Source: Telluribacter humicola | GTDB lineage: Bacteria; Bacteroidota; Bacteroidia; Cytophagales; Spirosomataceae | DNA length: 64,000 bases | NCBI RefSeq assembly: GCF_017355935.1 | Contig: NZ_JAFIQT010000002.1 | Coordinates: 310,001 to 374,000 of the forward strand | Reading direction: 5' to 3' | Shown: one piece after another, positions 9,818-18,307 of the stretch | Layout of the letters: every line of letters starts with the position of its first letter | Position numbering within the stretch: position 1 is the first letter of the stretch | Made by a program: the position numbers and the translations under genes | The notes under the pieces: model-generated | Database searches by the model: none | What the model was told of the DNA's origin: nothing | The model's input: the letters and a program-made list of their open reading frames with translations, nothing else

Positions 9818-10897
9818 TTATTTTACGCTGGTAACTTCGGGTTCCTGCTGGCTGAGGCAGTGGAAACTACCCTGTCCCCAGATAATCTCGGAAGCCAGAA
9901 GCGGGATGATCTTACGATCCGGAAAGGCTTCTTCCAGTATATTTACAGCTACCTGATCGTTGGGATTATTAAATACCGGTACGATCACACCCGCGTTGCA
10001 AATGAGGAAATTGGCGTAAGAGCCGGGTGCCCGGAAGTTATCTATTAGTACCGCTTTGGGCATAGGTAGCTCAATGACGTTGAGCTGCTTGCCATTGACA
10101 AGGCGCATCTGATGCAGTAGCTTCAGGTTGGTCTGCAGTACCTGGTAGTTCTCATCATTTTTATCCTGCTCCACGCAGGCAACCACCGTATCTTCATTCA
10201 CGAATCGTACCGTATCATCAATATGTCCGTCGGTGTCGTCGCCTATGATGCCATCTTCCACCCATAGTACCTGATCTACGCCGTAGTAGTTGTAGAGGTA
10301 CTCTTCGATCTGTCCCTGGTTAAGGTGGGGGTTACGGTTGGGGTTGAGCAGGCAGGAACGACTGGTCAGCAGGGAGCCAGCCCCATTAAAGTCTACCGAG
10401 CCACCTTCCATGATGATACCCGGCTGTATGGCCAGGAGCTCGAGGTGCCGTGCTATGGCAATGGGGGTACGGTCATCATCGTCGTAGGGAGGATACTTGC
10501 CACCCCAGGCATTGTGCCCCCAGTCGATGATCATCTTCTGGCCCGTTTCAGGATTAATCAGGAATGCCGGACCGTGGTCGCGGCACCAGGCGTCGTTGGT
10601 GGGTTTTACCACAAACTCTATCTTATTCAGATCCACCCCAATGGAATCCAGCCTTTCGCTGATAAACTGCTTCAGTTGTTCATCATTGGCTACGATTCCG
10701 ACATTTTCACCCTGACTGATGGCCTTGATGAATTCCAGGTACTGCGGACGCATCCGGTCCAGCTTATCATCCTGCCACGAAGCATCGTTATGCGGAAAGG
10801 TAAGCCAGGTAGCCCGGTGTTGGTGCCACTCAGCCGGGAAAAAGAAGCCCAGTTGCTTGGGAGTTATGGTCTGATCTGAAAGTATGGTCTTTTCCAA
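9818..10897 (-). CDS. Agmatine deiminase family protein
   Basis: A guanidine-group-modifying hydrolase (peptidylarginine deiminase-like PAD_porph family) that converts agmatine to N-carbamoylputrescine and ammonia. Family signatures are FPAEWHxHRATWLTFP at the N-terminus, WCRDHGP in the middle, the MEGGSVDFNG loop, and the catalytic cysteine near the C-terminus in SFHCLSQQ. The reading frame is open to a GTG at 10981, but the extra 28 residues do not match the family. TTG at 10897 gives the expected length of 359 residues and is used here. The next enzyme of the pathway, N-carbamoylputrescine amidase, lies at 26355-27233 on the same strand rather than adjacent. Confidence 0.88.
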   Translation of the reverse strand: MEKTILSDQTITPKQLGFFFPAEWHQHRATWLTFPHNDASWQDDKLDRMRPQYLEFIKAISQGENVGIVANDEQLKQFISERLDSIGVDLNKIEFVVKPTNDAWCRDHGPAFLINPETGQKMIIDWGHNAWGGKYPPYDDDDRTPIAIARHLELLAIQPGIIMEGGSVDFNGAGSLLTSRSCLLNPNRNPHLNQGQIEEYLYNYYGVDQVLWVEDGIIGDDTDGHIDDTVRFVNEDTVVACVEQDKNDENYQVLQTNLKLLHQMRLVNGKQLNVIELPMPKAVLIDNFRAPGSYANFLICNAGVIVPVFNNPNDQVAVNILEEAFPDRKIIPLLASEIIWGQGSFHCLSQQEPEVTSVK

Positions 10898-11295
10898 AAC
10901 TATATGGTTTATAGAATCCTTCGTTTTAGTTTTCTGCAAAGTTCTAAATGAAAGAACAAAATACCAGCTAAAAAGTGTCACCTCATCAGGAAGTTGCCCT
11001 TTTTATAAAAGGTTGTTCTGATCCGGTAAGAAATAAAGCTGCTGTAATTAGTGATTACCAGATTGACCAGATTCTATTTAATCCCAACATTACTACCCTT
11101 TTATCCTCCGGTAGGGTACATTCATTGTCTGCGCCAGGCATTTTAAAGCTCACTTTTATGGATTATGATCTATAACTCAAGTCTGAAACAAAGTACCCAG
11201 CTAGTAGGTTAGGAACGGCTTAGGGGTAATATGGTAATCGAGAGATCTTATAAATTTTAATATTATTTTTATATTCAACCTCATAACTACGGATC
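10898..11295. other. Intergenic region between agmatine deiminase and the response regulator
   Basis: About 400 AT-rich bases between divergent genes. It must hold the promoters for both. I find no clear TAnnTTTG box with a well-spaced TTG, no strong hairpin and no convincing small gene. A 66-codon open frame at 10975-11175 starts with GTG and resembles no family I know. Confidence 0.4.
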
Positions 11296-11697
11296 ATGAA
11301 CTACCCATTACAATGCTTACTGATTGACGATGATGAAGATGAATGGGAAATATTCAGGCTGGCACTCACTTTGGTGAATGAATCCATAGACTGTATATAC
11401 GAAGGAAATGGTGATAACACGCTAGAAAGGCTAAGAATTAATCCGACATTTACACCGGATTTTATTTTTATTGATATGAATATGCCCGGTAGCAACGGAC
11501 TCCTTTGCCTTTTAAAAATTAAAAATATAGAGCGACTGGTTGCTGTACCCACCTATATTTACTCTACTTCGGCCGATCCGGTAGCAGTGGAGGAATGCAG
11601 ACGTTTGGGAGCAGTCGACTTTTTTGTAAAACCTCCCAGTATCGATAAACTTTCGGACATTTTGAGTCAGGTGTTTTCAAACCCTACTAACCGGTGA
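11296..11697 (+). CDS. Response regulator, receiver domain only
   Basis: A 133-residue single-domain receiver protein. The acidic triad is Asp11-Asp13, the phosphoacceptor is Asp60 in FIDMNMPG, and the conserved Lys is Lys112 in FFVKPPS. There is no output domain, so it probably relays phosphate or acts by protein contact. Its receiver is of the type often found beside multi-sensor kinases in Bacteroidota (LLIDDDEDEWEIF). It heads a rightward operon with a TonB-dependent receptor, a YfiR protein and a sensor kinase. Its TGA stop overlaps a GTG of the next frame, and the receptor ATG begins at 11700, two bases on. The likely partner is the kinase at 14220. Confidence 0.92.
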   Translation: MNYPLQCLLIDDDEDEWEIFRLALTLVNESIDCIYEGNGDNTLERLRINPTFTPDFIFIDMNMPGSNGLLCLLKIKNIERLVAVPTYIYSTSADPVAVEECRRLGAVDFFVKPPSIDKLSDILSQVFSNPTNR

Positions 11698-11699
11698 AT

Positions 11700-11838
11700 A
11701 TGAATAAAAACCTTTACCGACGTTGTTTTTCGAAGTACCTTCCTTATCCTAGTCTGCTATCTTTAGTTTTGTTGCCGCTGGTTGGCTTTGCCCAGCAGGA
11801 TGACACGGCTGTTGTGGATGATCTTATAAAGATTATCC
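11700..11838 (+). pseudogene. 5' fragment of TonB-dependent receptor (signal peptide), out of frame with the rest
   Basis: From ATG 11700 the frame encodes a signal peptide (hydrophobic core LLSLVLLPLVGFA, cleavage near FAQQ) and the start of the mature region, DDTAVVDDLIKII. After the codon ATC at 11835-11837 one additional base shifts the frame. The receptor continues in the next frame from ATG 11839 with MEELMNIEV, which is exactly the expected continuation for this receptor family. The out-of-frame run goes on to a stop at 11990 with no sensible protein. Either the gene is broken by a one-base insertion, the sequence has an error, or the body is translated from 11839 without a signal. Confidence 0.75.
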
Positions 11839-13638
11839 ATGGAAGAACTCATGAACATAGAGGTCTCTCTGGTTTCCCGGACACCCCAAAAACTGTCGCA
11901 GGCGGCTTCGGCAGTTCAGGTGATTACGGGCGAGGCCATACGGCGTTCGGGAGCGACCAACTTACCGGAAGCGCTGCGGCTGGTAACTAACCTGCAGGTG
12001 GCCCAGCTCAACTCGAGTGGCTGGATTATCAGCTCCCGGGGCTTCAACACTATATTTGCTAATAAGCTTCTGGTTATGATTGATGGACGCTCGGTATATA
12101 CTCCTTTTTTTGGGGGGGTACTGTGGGAGCTACAGAATGTACTGCTGGAAGATATTGAAAAAATTGAAGTAGTAAGCGGACCGGGCGGAACCCTGTGGGG
12201 GGCTAACGCGGTAAACGGTGTAATAAATATTATTACCAAATCGGCTGCCGGTACACAGGGGCTGTACGCTAGCGCCTCGGTGGGTACCTTTGTTAAGGAT
12301 AATGTGGGGCTTCGCTACGGAGGTAAAATCGGCGACAAGCTAACGTACCGGGTTTATGGTCAGCGCTTTGACCGGGATTATACTTTTATGCCGGATGGTA
12401 CAGCCAACAGTGACGCCTGGAACATGACCCAGGGAGGTTTCAGAGCCGACTGGAACGCTTCGGCTACCGACAACTATACCCTGCAGGGGGACTGGCACGG
12501 TGGAATACGAAAAACGGCGGGAGAAAACTCCAATTTTAACGGACAGAATATACTAGGTCGCTGGCAACATGCCTTCTCTCAAACCTCCGATCTGAGCCTG
12601 CAGCTGTACTTTGACCGGTATTACCGTGATGATGTCCCATCCGCTGGCTCTGACGAGCTGAAGACCTATGATATTGACTTTCAGCACCGCTTTGCCCTGG
12701 GTACCAAACAGACTATTCTTTGGGGGGGCGGGTATCGCTTAGCTAGTGATGATGCTTACTTCCGCTCAGATGCCGTAGGTATTCTGCCCCGGTTCAAAAA
12801 GTTGCCCCTGTATACCGCATTTATTCAGGATGAAATAAAACTTGGAAGTCAGACCCGGCTGACCCTGGGTACCAAGCTGCAGCACAATGTATATTCAGGC
12901 TGGGAGATTCAGCCCAGTGTACGTCTGGCCTGGATCAGGGAGTCAAGTACCTTATGGGGCGCGGTATCAAGGGCAGCCAGAACGCCAACACGCTTAGATG
13001 TGGATTATTTTCTGCCTGCTTATCCGGTTCCCGGCGATAAGCCAAGCGTAGCGGGCGGGCCTAACTTTGATTCAGAGAAGCTTCTTGCCCATGAGGTAGG
13101 CTACCGCATCCAGCCTACCACGCTTTCTTCTCTCTCACTGGCGGGCTTTTACAATATTTACCGAAACGTATATAGTGTTGAGGCGCTGCCCGGAACGCTG
13201 ACCTACCAGATACAGAATGGCTCCGAGGGGGAATCATGGGGCATTGAGTTTGCTGGTAATTACCAGCTGCTTCCCCAGTGGCGGTTAAGAGGGGGCTATA
13301 CCTATTTTATGAAGGAGTTGCGCGCCAAGCCCGGCCATAACTTTGACCCGGCCTATCTGGGTAACGACGCAAAGAATCAGGTACTGCTTCAGTCCATCCT
13401 GGATCTGTCAAACAACTGGCAGTTGGATGTTGTCAGCCGGTACCTCGATTATTTACCCCAAACCATTGCTACTACCCGTGTACCTGCCTACTTTACATTT
13501 GACACCCGATTGGCTTATAACATAAAGCAGGTGGAGTTGGCGGTAGTCGGGCAGAACCTGTGGAAGGACCGACACGCTGAATTTGGTCCACTTCTATTTC
13601 CACGCAGCGTTTATTTTAAAATAACCGGACGATTTTGA
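11839..13638 (+). CDS. TonB-dependent receptor (plug and barrel), lacking in-frame signal peptide
   Basis: A 599-residue TonB-dependent outer-membrane receptor. The plug domain starts at about residue 15 (PQKLSQAASAVQVIT) and includes the IRRSGATNLPEALRLV segment, the ANKLLVMIDGRSVYTP loop and the GPGGTLWGANAVNGVINIITK end. A 22-strand-type barrel follows, ending in the aromatic-terminated strand VYFKITGRF. This subgroup commonly sits beside DUF4154 and sensor proteins, as it does here. The signal peptide is encoded just upstream but in another frame (see 11700-11838), so the full gene would span 11700-13638 if corrected. The stop overlaps a TTG of the YfiR gene by four bases, which suggests translational coupling. 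The ligand is unknown. Confidence 0.9.
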   Translation: MEELMNIEVSLVSRTPQKLSQAASAVQVITGEAIRRSGATNLPEALRLVTNLQVAQLNSSGWIISSRGFNTIFANKLLVMIDGRSVYTPFFGGVLWELQNVLLEDIEKIEVVSGPGGTLWGANAVNGVINIITKSAAGTQGLYASASVGTFVKDNVGLRYGGKIGDKLTYRVYGQRFDRDYTFMPDGTANSDAWNMTQGGFRADWNASATDNYTLQGDWHGGIRKTAGENSNFNGQNILGRWQHAFSQTSDLSLQLYFDRYYRDDVPSAGSDELKTYDIDFQHRFALGTKQTILWGGGYRLASDDAYFRSDAVGILPRFKKLPLYTAFIQDEIKLGSQTRLTLGTKLQHNVYSGWEIQPSVRLAWIRESSTLWGAVSRAARTPTRLDVDYFLPAYPVPGDKPSVAGGPNFDSEKLLAHEVGYRIQPTTLSSLSLAGFYNIYRNVYSVEALPGTLTYQIQNGSEGESWGIEFAGNYQLLPQWRLRGGYTYFMKELRAKPGHNFDPAYLGNDAKNQVLLQSILDLSNNWQLDVVSRYLDYLPQTIATTRVPAYFTFDTRLAYNIKQVELAVVGQNLWKDRHAEFGPLLFPRSVYFKITGRF

Positions 13639-14216
13639 GCAAAAGGACTCTGCCATTTTCGGGGGGTACATGGGCCGATCTGAAGATGGGGGTGGTGTGG
13701 TATGCTCTTTTGTTTTTTAGTACTATATTCTCCCTGCGGGCGCAACCGGAGCCAACTCTGGAGTATAAGGTGAAGGCCGTATTTCTTTTTAATTTTACTC
13801 AGTTTATTAGCTGGCCTGAGAGTGCATTTACAAATGTAGACTCCCCGTTGGTCATTGGCGTACTAGGTGAGAATCCCTTTGGTACGTACCTGAGAGAGAC
13901 CGTCGCGGGCGAAAAGATAGGAAGCCATCCGATAGTAGTTGAGCAGTACCCGGAGCTAAAAGACATCAAGCCCTGTCATATCCTGTTTATTGATCCTGAT
14001 TTCAATCATTCTCTCAAGGAAGTACCTATACTTACGCCCAATCGGGGCGTACTTACTGTGAGTGATTCACCCAATTTTATCAAACAGGGGGGTATGATTC
14101 GATTTTATACAGTGAACAGTAAAATCAGACTGGTGATCAATCCTGAGCCTGCCAGGCGGGCCGGCCTTACTATCAGCTCTAAACTACTCCGTCTGGCGGA
14201 TATACATGTGCAATAA
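13635..14216 (+). CDS. YfiR family (DUF4154) periplasmic protein
   Basis: A 193-residue exported protein of the YfiR/DUF4154 family. The signal peptide is MGVVWYALLFFSTIFSLRAQ if translation starts at ATG 13686; the TTG at 13635 overlaps the receptor stop (TTGA) and adds 17 residues, including positive charges. Family signs are YKVKAVFLFNFTQFISWP at the mature N-terminus and the central GVLGENPFG and HILFID motifs. In Pseudomonas, YfiR is a periplasmic inhibitor of the membrane cyclase YfiN. Here the adjacent membrane partner is a histidine kinase, so it probably modulates the kinase at 14220-16133 in response to receptor state, which is an inference from gene order. Confidence 0.88.
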   Translation: MSKRTLPFSGGTWADLKMGVVWYALLFFSTIFSLRAQPEPTLEYKVKAVFLFNFTQFISWPESAFTNVDSPLVIGVLGENPFGTYLRETVAGEKIGSHPIVVEQYPELKDIKPCHILFIDPDFNHSLKEVPILTPNRGVLTVSDSPNFIKQGGMIRFYTVNSKIRLVINPEPARRAGLTISSKLLRLADIHVQ

Positions 14217-14219
14217 TCT

Positions 14220-16133
14220 ATGGCTATGAAGCTGAATGATATACCTATTCAAAAGAAGCTGATGCGGGTCATTCTGTTGACAAGCGGAGCTGTTCTGTTG
14301 TTGACATGTGCTTCTTTTTTTGTTTACGAGTCCATTACCTATCGCGAGTCTACCCGGTCACAGCTTTCTACCATTGGCAAGATTATCGCCACCAATAGTT
14401 CGGCGGCTCTGGCTTTCGATGATGCGCGGGAAGGCAACGAGATTCTGCATGCCTTACTGGCCGAAGAGCATATCGTCGCAGCCGCCTTGTATGATGTGCA
14501 GGGTAACCTTTTTTCAAAGTACCCTGATACCCTTTCAGCGCAGGAGTTTCCACCTGCTCCGGGGACGGATGGTTATTCGTTTACGGCTACGCACCTGGAA
14601 GGCTTTCAGCCGGTGGTACAGGGAGGAAGACGGCTGGGTACGTTATTTATCAGACAGGATATGTTCGCCATGTACCAGCGGTTTCAGCTGTATGGCCTGA
14701 TAGCGCTTGGGGTAATTGCAGTTTCCTTCCTGCTGGCTTATTTTCTTTCTCAGGAACTTCAGAAAGAAATATCGGGTCCCATACTATCTCTGGCCCAGAC
14801 GGCCGGGAAGGTTTCACAAAACTTTGATTATTCGGTACGGGCTACCAAAGTAGGGAACGATGAGATAGGTAATCTGACCGATGCTTTTAATAACATGCTC
14901 AGGCAGATAGAGGAGCAGAACCGTCAGATCACTTCGTTCAATGCAAGACTGGAACAGAAAGTACGTGAGCGAACCCTGGAGCTGGAGGTAGCCAATCAGG
15001 AGCTACTCAAGAAAAACGATTTTGTTGAAACGATCCTGGAATCCTCGGTCCATGTGATAGCAGTAATGGATACCCAGATGCGCTATACCATTGTCAACAA
15101 AAGTTTTGAACAGATTTATAAAATAGATCGCAGCGAGATAGTGGGACGAAAGTATACGGAGGTTTTTCCGCAAACGGTTGGCTCTAATATACATCAGGAT
15201 ATTCAGAAAGCCCTGCAGGGTACCTATGTGCACAACCCAAATACGCGCTCAGCGATAATCCCCGGTTATTTTGAATCCCATTTTGTTCCGCTGAAAGAGG
15301 CCGGAAAGGTATATAGCGTTTTATTCATATTGCATGATATCTCGAATATCATGGAGGCCAATGAAAAGTTAAAAGTAGCAAACGAAGAGCTGGTCAAGTC
15401 CAACATAGAACTGGAGCAGTTTGCCTACGTGGCTTCGCATGATCTGCAGGAGCCGCTCCGCAAGATTCAGATATTTACTGATCTGGTAAAGAGCAGGCGG
15501 CATGAAGGGGAGGAAGCATCAAAGTACCTGGAAAAGATACACGCCTCGGCCGAGCGTATGACGTTGCTGATCAGAGATTTGCTTAGTTACTCCCGTTTGT
15601 CCCGGATTGAAGAAGGATTTGTCGAAACTGACCTGAACGAGACGATGGAGTTGGTTAAATCTGATTTTGAAATGCTTATTCAGCAGAAAGGAGCCACCAT
15701 TATTTGTCCGGCGTTACCGGTCGTGAAAGGTATCCCTCATCAACTGGGGCAGCTATTCGCTAACCTGATCAGTAATGCCCTGAAATTCTGTCAGGAAAGT
15801 CCCATCATCCGGATTACGGTGGAGGAGTTATCGGATAGCTCCCGGAAGCTCTTTCCAAATCTACCCGGGGAGGAGAAGTATTGGGTGATCAAAGTGGCGG
15901 ATAATGGCATTGGGTTTGAAGCCCAGTACAGCCAGAAAATATTCACGATTTTTCAGCGCCTGAACGACCAGAAGAAATACGCGGGCACTGGTATTGGGTT
16001 GGCCATCTGCCGGAAAATTGCCGAGAATCATAAAGGTACTATTACGGCCAGCAGTATACCCGGGCAGGGAGCCACCTTTACTATTGTACTCCCCGTTTAT
16101 TCAGAAGTAGCGATACCTAAGGCAGCCCTCTGA
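14220..16133 (+). CDS. Sensor histidine kinase with CHASE8-like, HAMP and PAS domains
   Basis: A 637-residue membrane kinase. A first transmembrane helix (about residues 17-36) is followed by a periplasmic CHASE8-like region (about 37-155, with the motif IIATNSSAALAFDD) and a second helix near 160-180. Then come a HAMP linker, a short coiled coil (EQKVRERTLELE), a PAS domain (about 270-390) and a HisKA domain whose phosphorylated residue is His407 in ASHDLQEP. The HATPase_c domain carries NLISNALKF, DNGIGF and GTGIGLAICRK. The ATG at 14220 and another two codons on are both possible starts. It closes the operon that starts with the response regulator, four bases after the YfiR stop. Confidence 0.94.
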   Translation: MAMKLNDIPIQKKLMRVILLTSGAVLLLTCASFFVYESITYRESTRSQLSTIGKIIATNSSAALAFDDAREGNEILHALLAEEHIVAAALYDVQGNLFSKYPDTLSAQEFPPAPGTDGYSFTATHLEGFQPVVQGGRRLGTLFIRQDMFAMYQRFQLYGLIALGVIAVSFLLAYFLSQELQKEISGPILSLAQTAGKVSQNFDYSVRATKVGNDEIGNLTDAFNNMLRQIEEQNRQITSFNARLEQKVRERTLELEVANQELLKKNDFVETILESSVHVIAVMDTQMRYTIVNKSFEQIYKIDRSEIVGRKYTEVFPQTVGSNIHQDIQKALQGTYVHNPNTRSAIIPGYFESHFVPLKEAGKVYSVLFILHDISNIMEANEKLKVANEELVKSNIELEQFAYVASHDLQEPLRKIQIFTDLVKSRRHEGEEASKYLEKIHASAERMTLLIRDLLSYSRLSRIEEGFVETDLNETMELVKSDFEMLIQQKGATIICPALPVVKGIPHQLGQLFANLISNALKFCQESPIIRITVEELSDSSRKLFPNLPGEEKYWVIKVADNGIGFEAQYSQKIFTIFQRLNDQKKYAGTGIGLAICRKIAENHKGTITASSIPGQGATFTIVLPVYSEVAIPKAAL

Positions 16134-16259
16134 CAAACCAGGTGCAATCAATCCTTGAAAGATCTTGTTTATCAGGTACTTGATATCAATTGCTCCGATA
16201 GAGCGACCAGATTAAATAGAAAGACATTATTGCTATAAAGCACTATACTTCATCATACT

Positions 16260-17195
16260 ATGAAAGACATCATTCTCTACGCCGTTCCGGTTTTTGTAGG
16301 GTCTATTATCATTGAAGTTCTGTACCTGCGTCATTTGCAGCGGCACCACGACCACTACCAGACCAAAGATACGGTCAGCAGCCTGTCTATGGGCATTGGT
16401 AACGTGATCACGGGCATTGTGTCCAAGGCAGTGGTATTCGGGGCCGTTACGCTGTTTTACCAGTTCCGACTCTTTGAGCCGGACCGTATGCAGTGGTGGT
16501 ACTGGGTGGCTATCTTCTTCGCCGACGATTTCAGCTACTACTGGTTTCACCGTACCAGCCACGGGGTACGCTACTTCTGGGCTTCGCATGTAGTACATCA
16601 CTCGTCGCAGTTTTATAATCTGGGAACGGCCCTGCGGCAGACCTGGACCGGCAACCTCTCCGGAAGTTTTATTTTTTACCTCTGGATGCCGCTGCTGGGC
16701 TTCCACCCGGTGGATGTAATCCTGATGCAGTCCATCAGTCTGTTGTACCAGTTTTTTATCCATACCGAAGCCGTTGGAAAGCTACCCCGGTTGATTGAGT
16801 TTATTTTCAATACCCCTTCGCACCACCGCGTTCATCACGGCTCCGACGTAGAGTACCTCGACAAAAACCACGCGGGTATCCTGATCATCTGGGACCGGAT
16901 GTTTGGTACGTTTCAGGAAGAAGGCAAACGTCCCCGTTACGGGCTCACTACAAATATCAATACCTACAACCCTTTCCAGATTGCGCTGCACGAGTGGATG
17001 GATATAGGCCGGGATGTAGTCAAAGCCCCTTCGCTACGGGCTGCCCTGGGATATGTATTCGGCCCTCCGGGATGGAGTCACGACGGCTCCCGGCAGACTA
17101 CCGGGCAGATGCGGCAAGCCATTGGTTCAGAACCAAAGATCGGGGTAAAGCAGGTCAATGAAATTTCTTCACCCTACGCTGAAACGAATAGATAA
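16260..17195 (+). CDS. Sterol desaturase / fatty acid hydroxylase superfamily protein
   Basis: A 311-residue integral membrane di-iron enzyme. The three histidine boxes are HRTSH (97-101), HVVHH (110-114) and HHRVHH (188-193), which match the fatty acid hydroxylase superfamily. Four or so hydrophobic segments surround them. The family oxidises C-H bonds of lipids (sterols, carotenoids, sphingoid bases, alkylglycerols); the substrate here cannot be told. It is an apparent single gene facing a phosphotransferase gene. The C-terminal 50 residues after PPGW are hydrophilic and lie outside the catalytic core. A ten-base tandem repeat covers its stop codon. Confidence 0.9.
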   Translation: MKDIILYAVPVFVGSIIIEVLYLRHLQRHHDHYQTKDTVSSLSMGIGNVITGIVSKAVVFGAVTLFYQFRLFEPDRMQWWYWVAIFFADDFSYYWFHRTSHGVRYFWASHVVHHSSQFYNLGTALRQTWTGNLSGSFIFYLWMPLLGFHPVDVILMQSISLLYQFFIHTEAVGKLPRLIEFIFNTPSHHRVHHGSDVEYLDKNHAGILIIWDRMFGTFQEEGKRPRYGLTTNINTYNPFQIALHEWMDIGRDVVKAPSLRAALGYVFGPPGWSHDGSRQTTGQMRQAIGSEPKIGVKQVNEISSPYAETNR

Positions 17196-17210
17196 TGTAA
17201 GATAATGTAA
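17191..17210. repeat. Ten-base tandem duplication at a stop codon
   Basis: GATAATGTAA occurs twice, directly abutting, and the first copy contains the TAA stop of the sterol desaturase family gene. It is probably a replication slippage product. Confidence 0.7.
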
Positions 17211-17213
17211 AGG

Positions 17214-18203
17214 CTACTGGATCTGGACCTCATTATAGTGGAGCCACTCCTTAGCCATCCCGATGTACCTCTTCAGGTAGTTTTCACTCAAAAAGACATT
17301 GGACCAGTTGTCAAATCGCTGTGACTGTACCCCCAGGTAAAATATCCAGATAGCCAACCCCGCCAGGGAGAGCCATTTTTTCTCCTCTGCATAGATAGGA
17401 GTTATAGACTCATAGCCCGCCAGAAAACTCTCGAGCTTTTTCTGGTACTTCTCCTTGTCCGGTTCGGTATAATACAACTGCATAATGGTGTAGGCCAGAT
17501 CATAGAACAGGTACCCATTGCCGCAGAAATCAAAATCAAACAGAGTGATCTCCAAGGTGTTGGTAATGTTCATGTTGTCGTACCACAGGTCTAGGTGAAC
17601 GGCGCCCCGTCTAACCTGTGAAACGTCTATCTTATCAAACTCAGCGCGTAGATAGTCTTCTGCTTTCCGGATGTACTGCATCTCTGGGTTATCTTCGGCG
17701 AAGAAGCGGCGGGCGTATGTATAGGGCAGGTGTACCAGCGTATCCAGATCGTATGTAGCCCGGTCCAGGATAAGGCCCTCCGTTACCTGGTGCAGGCGGG
17801 CTATCAGGGCACCTAGCTGATAGCTGGTTTCAAGTGAGAAATCCCGTACTTTCTTCCCTTCGGCAAAGGTAAATAGTACCCCGTACCGGAGGCCTTCGGG
17901 GGCCGGTAAAGATTGAATCAGCTGCTCATTCGCGTCGGCTACCGCGTACGATACCGATACGCCCTGTACCTGTAAGAGGTCTAACAGTCGGAGTTCCTCG
18001 GCTATTTCCTGCTCAGTTCGCCAGTTGAGGCTGTACACCCTGAAAACAAACTTGCGCGAGCCATCCGTCACGATATAGGAGTGATTGATACCTGTACGGA
18101 ATAGGGTACATATAGTTTCCGGGCTTAATCCGTAGGTATTGATGAGGAATTGACCGACATGAGTGGCTGAGAGGGTAGAGTTGGTGACGGGAAAAACGGA
18201 CAT
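17214..18203 (-). CDS. Aminoglycoside phosphotransferase-like kinase
   Basis: A 329-residue protein of the APH/choline kinase superfamily. The catalytic loop HLDLWYDN and the metal-binding DFDFCG motif are both present in the C-terminal half (about residues 200-225), and the N-lobe strand with KFVFRVY carries the putative ATP-contacting segment. In sequence style it is near homoserine kinase type II and SrkA-like (stress-response) kinases. The substrate is not evident. It does not adjoin other genes closely and stands alone between convergent and tandem neighbours. A resistance role should not be assumed. Confidence 0.85.
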   Translation of the reverse strand: MSVFPVTNSTLSATHVGQFLINTYGLSPETICTLFRTGINHSYIVTDGSRKFVFRVYSLNWRTEQEIAEELRLLDLLQVQGVSVSYAVADANEQLIQSLPAPEGLRYGVLFTFAEGKKVRDFSLETSYQLGALIARLHQVTEGLILDRATYDLDTLVHLPYTYARRFFAEDNPEMQYIRKAEDYLRAEFDKIDVSQVRRGAVHLDLWYDNMNITNTLEITLFDFDFCGNGYLFYDLAYTIMQLYYTEPDKEKYQKKLESFLAGYESITPIYAEEKKWLSLAGLAIWIFYLGVQSQRFDNWSNVFLSENYLKRYIGMAKEWLHYNEVQIQ

Positions 18204-18307
18204 GTGCGTAGCGATTAGAGGGCAAAGGTACAGGAAATACAGGTAGGCGCCAGTCTGGCAAATAAACAGCAGCTGATACCTACTTTTAATCCTACAAAGA
18301 AGGGGAA

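Noticed and set aside
10975-11175. A 66-codon rightward frame upstream of the response regulator
   Set aside because: It starts with GTG, lies in an AT-rich gap, overlaps the 5' end of the agmatine deiminase frame and shows no family pattern.
17214-18203. Antibiotic resistance by aminoglycoside phosphotransferase
   Set aside because: The APH-like fold is shared by many metabolic kinases, and the sequence is closer to homoserine kinase II or stress kinases.
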